The position numbers and the translations under genes are program-made. This document shows, piece after piece, positions 61,301 to 63,306 of a stretch of 63,306 nt of DNA. Location: positions 1 to 63,306 of the forward strand of contig CAZGFY010000009.1 in the NCBI GenBank assembly GCA_964525015.1. The letters run 5' to 3'. Position 1 is the stretch's first letter; each line of letters opens with the position of its first letter. This DNA comes from RGIG3102 sp964525015. Lineage in GTDB: Bacteria; Bacillota; Clostridia; Oscillospirales; Ruminococcaceae. The notes under the pieces are model-generated. The model was not told where the DNA came from and ran no database searches. It saw only the letters and a program-made list of their open reading frames with translations.

Positions 61301-63306
61301 GAATCATTTGTTTCATAAATTCCTTCTTCAATCGTTGTATCAATTAATTTAATTGGAATTGTTATGATTTCTTCGTCTGAACTGATTATACCAACGTCAA
61401 CTGTAATAGTTCTTGTTGCTTCATCATACACCATTCCTTCTGGCAATACACCACCTGGAAGTCTTGCATAGTCAATAGTGAATTCTTCTGAAATTACGTC
61501 TGTTAAAACTGCATTTGAAGCGGCATATTTAATTTGACTTTCAATCTCTCCAAGTACTGAATCTAATTGATTTTCATTATTAATTACAACGAATATACCA
61601 TCGTCGGTAGCAATGTTATTTTGTAAGTGATTTTGACCACCTTGAGAAATAGCGCCAGTTTTATTAATTGCAACAGCATGAATAGTTGCTCCCATTGATT
61701 TTAACTGGGTTGCTTGTGCTGAACCATTCCACACAAGAGAATTATAATCTCCACCCTTTGCCCCAGGCTCACCGTCTGAAACAAGGATAACGTGTAGTGG
61801 TCTACCAGTACCTGTATTGGCATGAGCAAATTCTATCGCTTGCATTAATGCTGATGTATAGTTTGTTCCACCTTTTGATTCTAAGTTCAATATTACAGAG
61901 TTTAGTTTTGATGCAGTTGTTGTAAAGTGTTCATTTCCTAAAACGTCTAGAGCATGCGTGTCAGGAACAATATCTTCTCCAATAGCTGTTGAGCCACTAA
62001 ATGGAACTAATGCAACCCTATTATATTCAGAATTTAATACGCCTGAAATTAAGTTTGAAACTGCATTTTTAGCTGTTCCCCAAATTCCATCTTCTGCCAT
62101 ACTTCCACTTCTATCTAATACAACAATAACATCTGAGCCTGAACTAACAGGAACACCTTGAAGTGAAAATTCAATATTAGCTTGACCTAAGCTAGAATCA
62201 ACCCAATAAGATGATTTATCTATACTAACTTCACCTGGATTAATTCCTTCAACTGTTGGAGGTGTTTTATAATCTTCTGGTACTTTATCTTCTTGGATTA
62301 AAACATATTCGTGATATGTCCATCCATTTAAAGTATATCTTAGTACAACATATCCTGCTCCCTTACCTGTGATGGTGATTTCTGATTCTAAACCATTTAA
62401 ACTTCCCACAGATATAGTTGCAACATTTTTATCATTATATGTTCCAGTTTCGCTAACATTATATGCCCAATGGCTTTTACTCATACTTTCTAAATTACTT
62501 CCATAAAGATGAGCCTTATCATGATCATTAAAATTAAAGTAAATTGTTGCTTTTTGTCCTACTTTAATTATATATGGATCCGCTGGGCTACCATTGCCTG
62601 GAAGATCAGTAAGTGAGAATGTTTGTGTTTCTTCATTTAAGATATGAGTAAAGCTTGCAGTATAAGTTTTCTCATCAAATGTAAAATCAACTTCTACCGT
62701 GTATTTCCCATCTTCTGTTAAAACTTCGCTTGGAATCTCAAAGGTTTCTAATCCTTCAATATCCGTAGTTTTTATTTCTGGAAAATTCGCAAGTCTAATT
62801 CCACTAACAGTTACTCCCTCAAAAAGAGTTGGCATAACTGCTAGATATTCGCCTGTTTCAGAAGGTTTATTAAACATAGTTAGATTAATTAATCCGCCAA
62901 GTTTTGCATCAAAAGTAAACACTTGAGATTCTACTATTGTTTCTTTTACTACATTTGTGTTTGTATCTTGTGTTAATGTATCATCTGTGTTTATAATTTC
63001 TTCGCTATTAGTTTGTGTTGAGGTTTGTGTAAGAGTTAAGCTCATTGGCTTATACGACATCCCCGAAGGAGTAACTTCGCCCTCATTATTTTCAGAAACA
63101 ATTACTTCTTGAGTTTCTTCTGGAGCTGGCTCTTGTGTTTCTTGTGAGGTCACATCAGCTAAAGATTCTTCCTGTGAACTTACTTCGCTAGAAGATTCTT
63201 CTTGTGAATTTACTTCGCTAGAAGATTCTTCTTGTGAATTTACTTCGCTTAAAGATTCTTCTTGTGAACTTACTTCGCTTGAAGATTCTTCTTGTGAACT
63301 TACTTC
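55327..63306 (-). CDS. Giant VWA/MBG-repeat surface protein (5' end outside window)
   Basis: The frame is open from the window edge, giving about 2,659 visible residues; GTG at 63153 is an internal codon, so the true start lies beyond 63306. From the N-terminal side: ten-residue Ser/Glu repeats, a Thr-rich linker, a von Willebrand A domain with the MIDAS motif VVLDRSGSMAEDG (about 62130) and VSDGEPGAKGG (about 61770), a MucBP-like segment, an InlB-type repeat (TITYYDEDG to GYTFLGW, about 60900-60750), eight or more units of a YNG/YDG plus MBG-like module, a Pro-rich hinge (about 55740) and two to three C-terminal membrane segments. No LPXTG signal is seen, so it is membrane-anchored. Probable adhesin. 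Confidence 0.9.
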   Translation of the reverse strand, partial: EVSSQEESSSEVSSQEESLSEVNSQEESSSEVNSQEESSSEVSSQEESLADVTSQETQEPAPEETQEVIVSENNEGEVTPSGMSYKPMSLTLTQTSTQTNSEEIINTDDTLTQDTNTNVVKETIVESQVFTFDAKLGGLINLTMFNKPSETGEYLAVMPTLFEGVTVSGIRLANFPEIKTTDIEGLETFEIPSEVLTEDGKYTVEVDFTFDEKTYTASFTHILNEETQTFSLTDLPGNGSPADPYIIKVGQKATIYFNFNDHDKAHLYGSNLESMSKSHWAYNVSETGTYNDKNVATISVGSLNGLESEITITGKGAGYVVLRYTLNGWTYHEYVLIQEDKVPEDYKTPPTVEGINPGEVSIDKSSYWVDSSLGQANIEFSLQGVPVSSGSDVIVVLDRSGSMAEDGIWGTAKNAVSNLISGVLNSEYNRVALVPFSGSTAIGEDIVPDTHALDVLGNEHFTTTASKLNSVILNLESKGGTNYTSALMQAIEFAHANTGTGRPLHVILVSDGEPGAKGGDYNSLVWNGSAQATQLKSMGATIHAVAINKTGAISQGGQNHLQNNIATDDGIFVVINNENQLDSVLGEIESQIKYAASNAVLTDVISEEFTIDYARLPGGVLPEGMVYDEATRTITVDVGIISSDEEIITIPIKLIDTTIEEGIYETNDSAKLTYIDAYDKPAEKNDTTPAGNPDIEKPSLPVGKGYIHIEYYLVNDAGEFINESGAVVSKEFAVKLETEYSFNGSEKLDMGNYEVVGQDFIPAGYDIYSANSSYPDTQEKSISDSNLKQTATFLITKSALAEHTITYYDEDGTQLADLTPNTYLEGVGATLPSIEEMQATKKGYTFLGWTATNEESDTAYIASILETDSGNKEFYANWQKNERPVEVTAPEAGGEYNGNEYELSVDGLTENDDVEYSTDGGETWSKTPPSVTDVENSTDVIVKVTNPAYEDVIIDTAIVVTPKAIEIVLKDKTIKYGEPTPVFEIESMTELVGDDTIGETVIYKDGTPPTSIGTYTDKISATYTNNSNYKVTVIDATFTIETGVRPAGSTITAPEAGGEYNGSGYEIEVGGANLAGDEIWYSVNGGEFTKIPPSVTDVEDSKTDIVVKVTNPNYEDVTVDTSIIVTKKAVTVFVNDETITYGETPAFTINNVTGLVADEELINLSAHYDGDTPENADFYENMITASFTEDTNYTVSVERGDFTINKALVRPDVSTITAPAAGGEYNGSGYEIEVGGANLSDDEIWYSVDGGEFTKTPPSITNVEDSTNNVVVKVTNPNYEDVTVSTSIIVTKKAATIYVANENINFGETPSFSITSVAGLVDDNDLGSITAKYDGTLPTEVNVYTDMIGADFTENSNYLVTVDKGTLTISRSARPAELTITAPAVSGEYNGSLYELVVNGATHKDDEVQYSIDGGSTWQDTPPAATNVNDSTNVIVKVTNPSYDEVRISTSITVSPKPVTIELNNETVDFGGTPNFTVKTQPELVNVNDLGEITAIYKGVVPTAVDTYPETIDADYTENSNYIVRVVKGDYTIEKAVRPSELDSNVTITDYNENYDGLNHSIEVSSTLDGDTFEYSLDGVIFSKDKPTFANVTDETTIYVKVSNPSYEDKIYDTGTVTITQKAVTIVVADTQIQYEQTPSFSITSVTGLVDDNDLGSITAKYDGTLPTEVNVYTDMIGADFTENSNYLVTVDKGTLTISRSARPAELTITAPAVSGEYNGSLYELVVNGATHKDDEVQYSIDGGSTWQDTPPAATNVNDSTNVIVKVTNPSYDEVRISTSITVSPKPVTIELNNETVDFGGTPNFTVKTQPELVNVNDLGEITAIYKGVVPTAVDTYPETIDADYTENSNYIVRVVKGDYTIEKAVRPSELDSNVTITDYNENYDGLNHSIEVSSTLDGDTFEYSLDGVIFSKDKPTFANVTDETTIYVKVSNPSYEDKIYDTGTVTITQKAVTIVVADTSVAYGVNPVFGIESITGLVNANDLGGITAIYKGLVPTAVDTYPESIDADYTENANYLVTVEKGTLSIGKAARPAANEYTVTGYDAPYDGQEHSIELNGTEISGDEIWYSLDGETFSKDKPTFTNATETQTVYVKITNPSYADVTYSETVRISKVELTLTPDNYETITYGDKTPTDFTFTANGLVAGESIGSIINKEDVLLTTNYNDEDVNNRGFGSYDITINSDSVLALNSENYTFVADNSVAGVLEVERAELIVTANPVSVEYGEEIANITYTANEFLYEEDTLTWLESVIGNVFMAENISETADVDSYEIKQRPDALDTAGNYTITYVGITAGAEGGAYEVVESTGAILSATAYNGVYDAISHDAITNVIPSFTNSLGETIDVNSEDIVYSYSIDNGKTFTQEMPQITNVLDSTDIIVKMKAKNFTEVVFNLVQTGNVDELGMAEVVNLRAVITPADLTVTVGEYVKAQGSTDPIFTAEVLGLLGEDKLEYTITRVEGETGGMTYPVVVNYTENTNYTILKTDGKLTITAVVAVIPELPPVGPTTPEEIAPEPTPAPVFPLVPETDEVTNPEVSIDDSQIPFAQNASWAFVNLVLTISTVFISLILLMKSLRKNKEEAEFEADEEEAQIIKRKRLLKLLGIIPAILSVILFIRTQDMSLPMILVDQYTLLTALIMVVDLLVAFFSRKKEDSNEDANI
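57428..58397. repeat. Near-perfect 970-bp tandem duplication, copy 1
   Basis: Matches 58415-59384 with an offset of 987 bp (329 codons). By eye I found only two differences (GCC/GCT near 57450 and GTT/GCT near the other end). It covers two MBG-like modules of the giant surface protein. Confidence 0.85.
58415..59384. repeat. Near-perfect 970-bp tandem duplication, copy 2
   Basis: Second copy of 57428-58397, in frame. The near identity points to a recent duplication or gene conversion. Confidence 0.85.
63168..63306. repeat. 30-bp in-frame tandem repeats at the N-terminal side of the surface protein
   Basis: Four to five units of 30 bp, such as CTTACTTCGCTAGAAGATTC plus ten more bases, encode SSQEESSSEV-like decapeptides. 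They run to the window edge. Low-complexity linkers of this type are common in surface proteins. Confidence 0.85.

Noticed and set aside
63168..63306. CRISPR array
   Set aside because: The 30-bp units are contiguous with no spacers and encode in-frame decapeptides.

Overview
The window is an AT-rich stretch of a low-GC, Gram-positive, endospore-forming chromosome, most likely class Clostridia. Evidence: sporulation genes (spoVS, spoIIE, abrB), the Bacillus/Clostridium orders rny-ymdB-spoVS and darA-holB-ricT, two T-box riboswitches, a clostridial 2[4Fe-4S] ferredoxin, IreB, and Shine-Dalgarno sequences of the GAAAGGA/GGAGGTG type. Genus and family cannot be read from the sequence. No CRISPR array, rRNA operon or recognisable transposase gene was seen.

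Layout. 1-12.6 kb, mostly minus strand: tRNA-Lys, spoVS, ymdB, rny; then a divergent promoter pair and a T-box in front of thrS (+); then an unknown membrane protein, an M32 carboxypeptidase, and an HtrA protease downstream of a histidine kinase and response regulator. 12.7-24.1 kb, mostly plus strand: ychF, mtnN, a polytopic membrane protein, PTS enzyme I, darA-holB-ricT, a 56-residue ferredoxin, a DUF896 protein (-), a TrhA/hemolysin III protein and a second polytopic membrane protein. 24.1-43.4 kb: a NitT/TauT-type ABC importer (-), greA, lysS, ruvX (+), spoIIE and gltX (-), abrB (+), a dTDP-sugar cluster with a glycosyltransferase (-), ireB, pheT and pheS with a T-box (-), acpS (+) and an ArsR regulator (-).

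43.6-54.0 kb is a compact minus-strand set of phage genes: small and large terminase, portal, scaffold, N4-gp56-type capsid, connector, tail nozzle, tail protein, M23 endolysin, holin accessory, holin and a coiled-coil protein. It has no integrase, repressor, replication or long-tail genes, and housekeeping genes abut both ends. Two of its genes, portal and holin accessory, have AUA where the start codon should be, each behind a strong Shine-Dalgarno; a third (connector) may share this. Two tandem Spo0A-box-like heptamers lie upstream of the first gene. It is either a decaying prophage remnant or a domesticated, possibly sporulation-linked, podovirus-like particle (gene-transfer-agent-like). 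This is the best candidate for something undescribed here.

54.3-63.3 kb: an SPFH membrane protein and the 3' part (about 2,660 codons) of a giant surface protein with a VWA domain, an InlB-type repeat, many MBG-like repeats including a nearly perfect 970-bp tandem duplication, and C-terminal membrane segments; its 5' end lies outside the window.

Other structures of note are an RNA-like three-way-junction element between lysS and ruvX, an inverted pair of about 90-bp dispersed repeats, two pairs of back-to-back promoters, and a spoIIE promoter with a 21-bp spacer.
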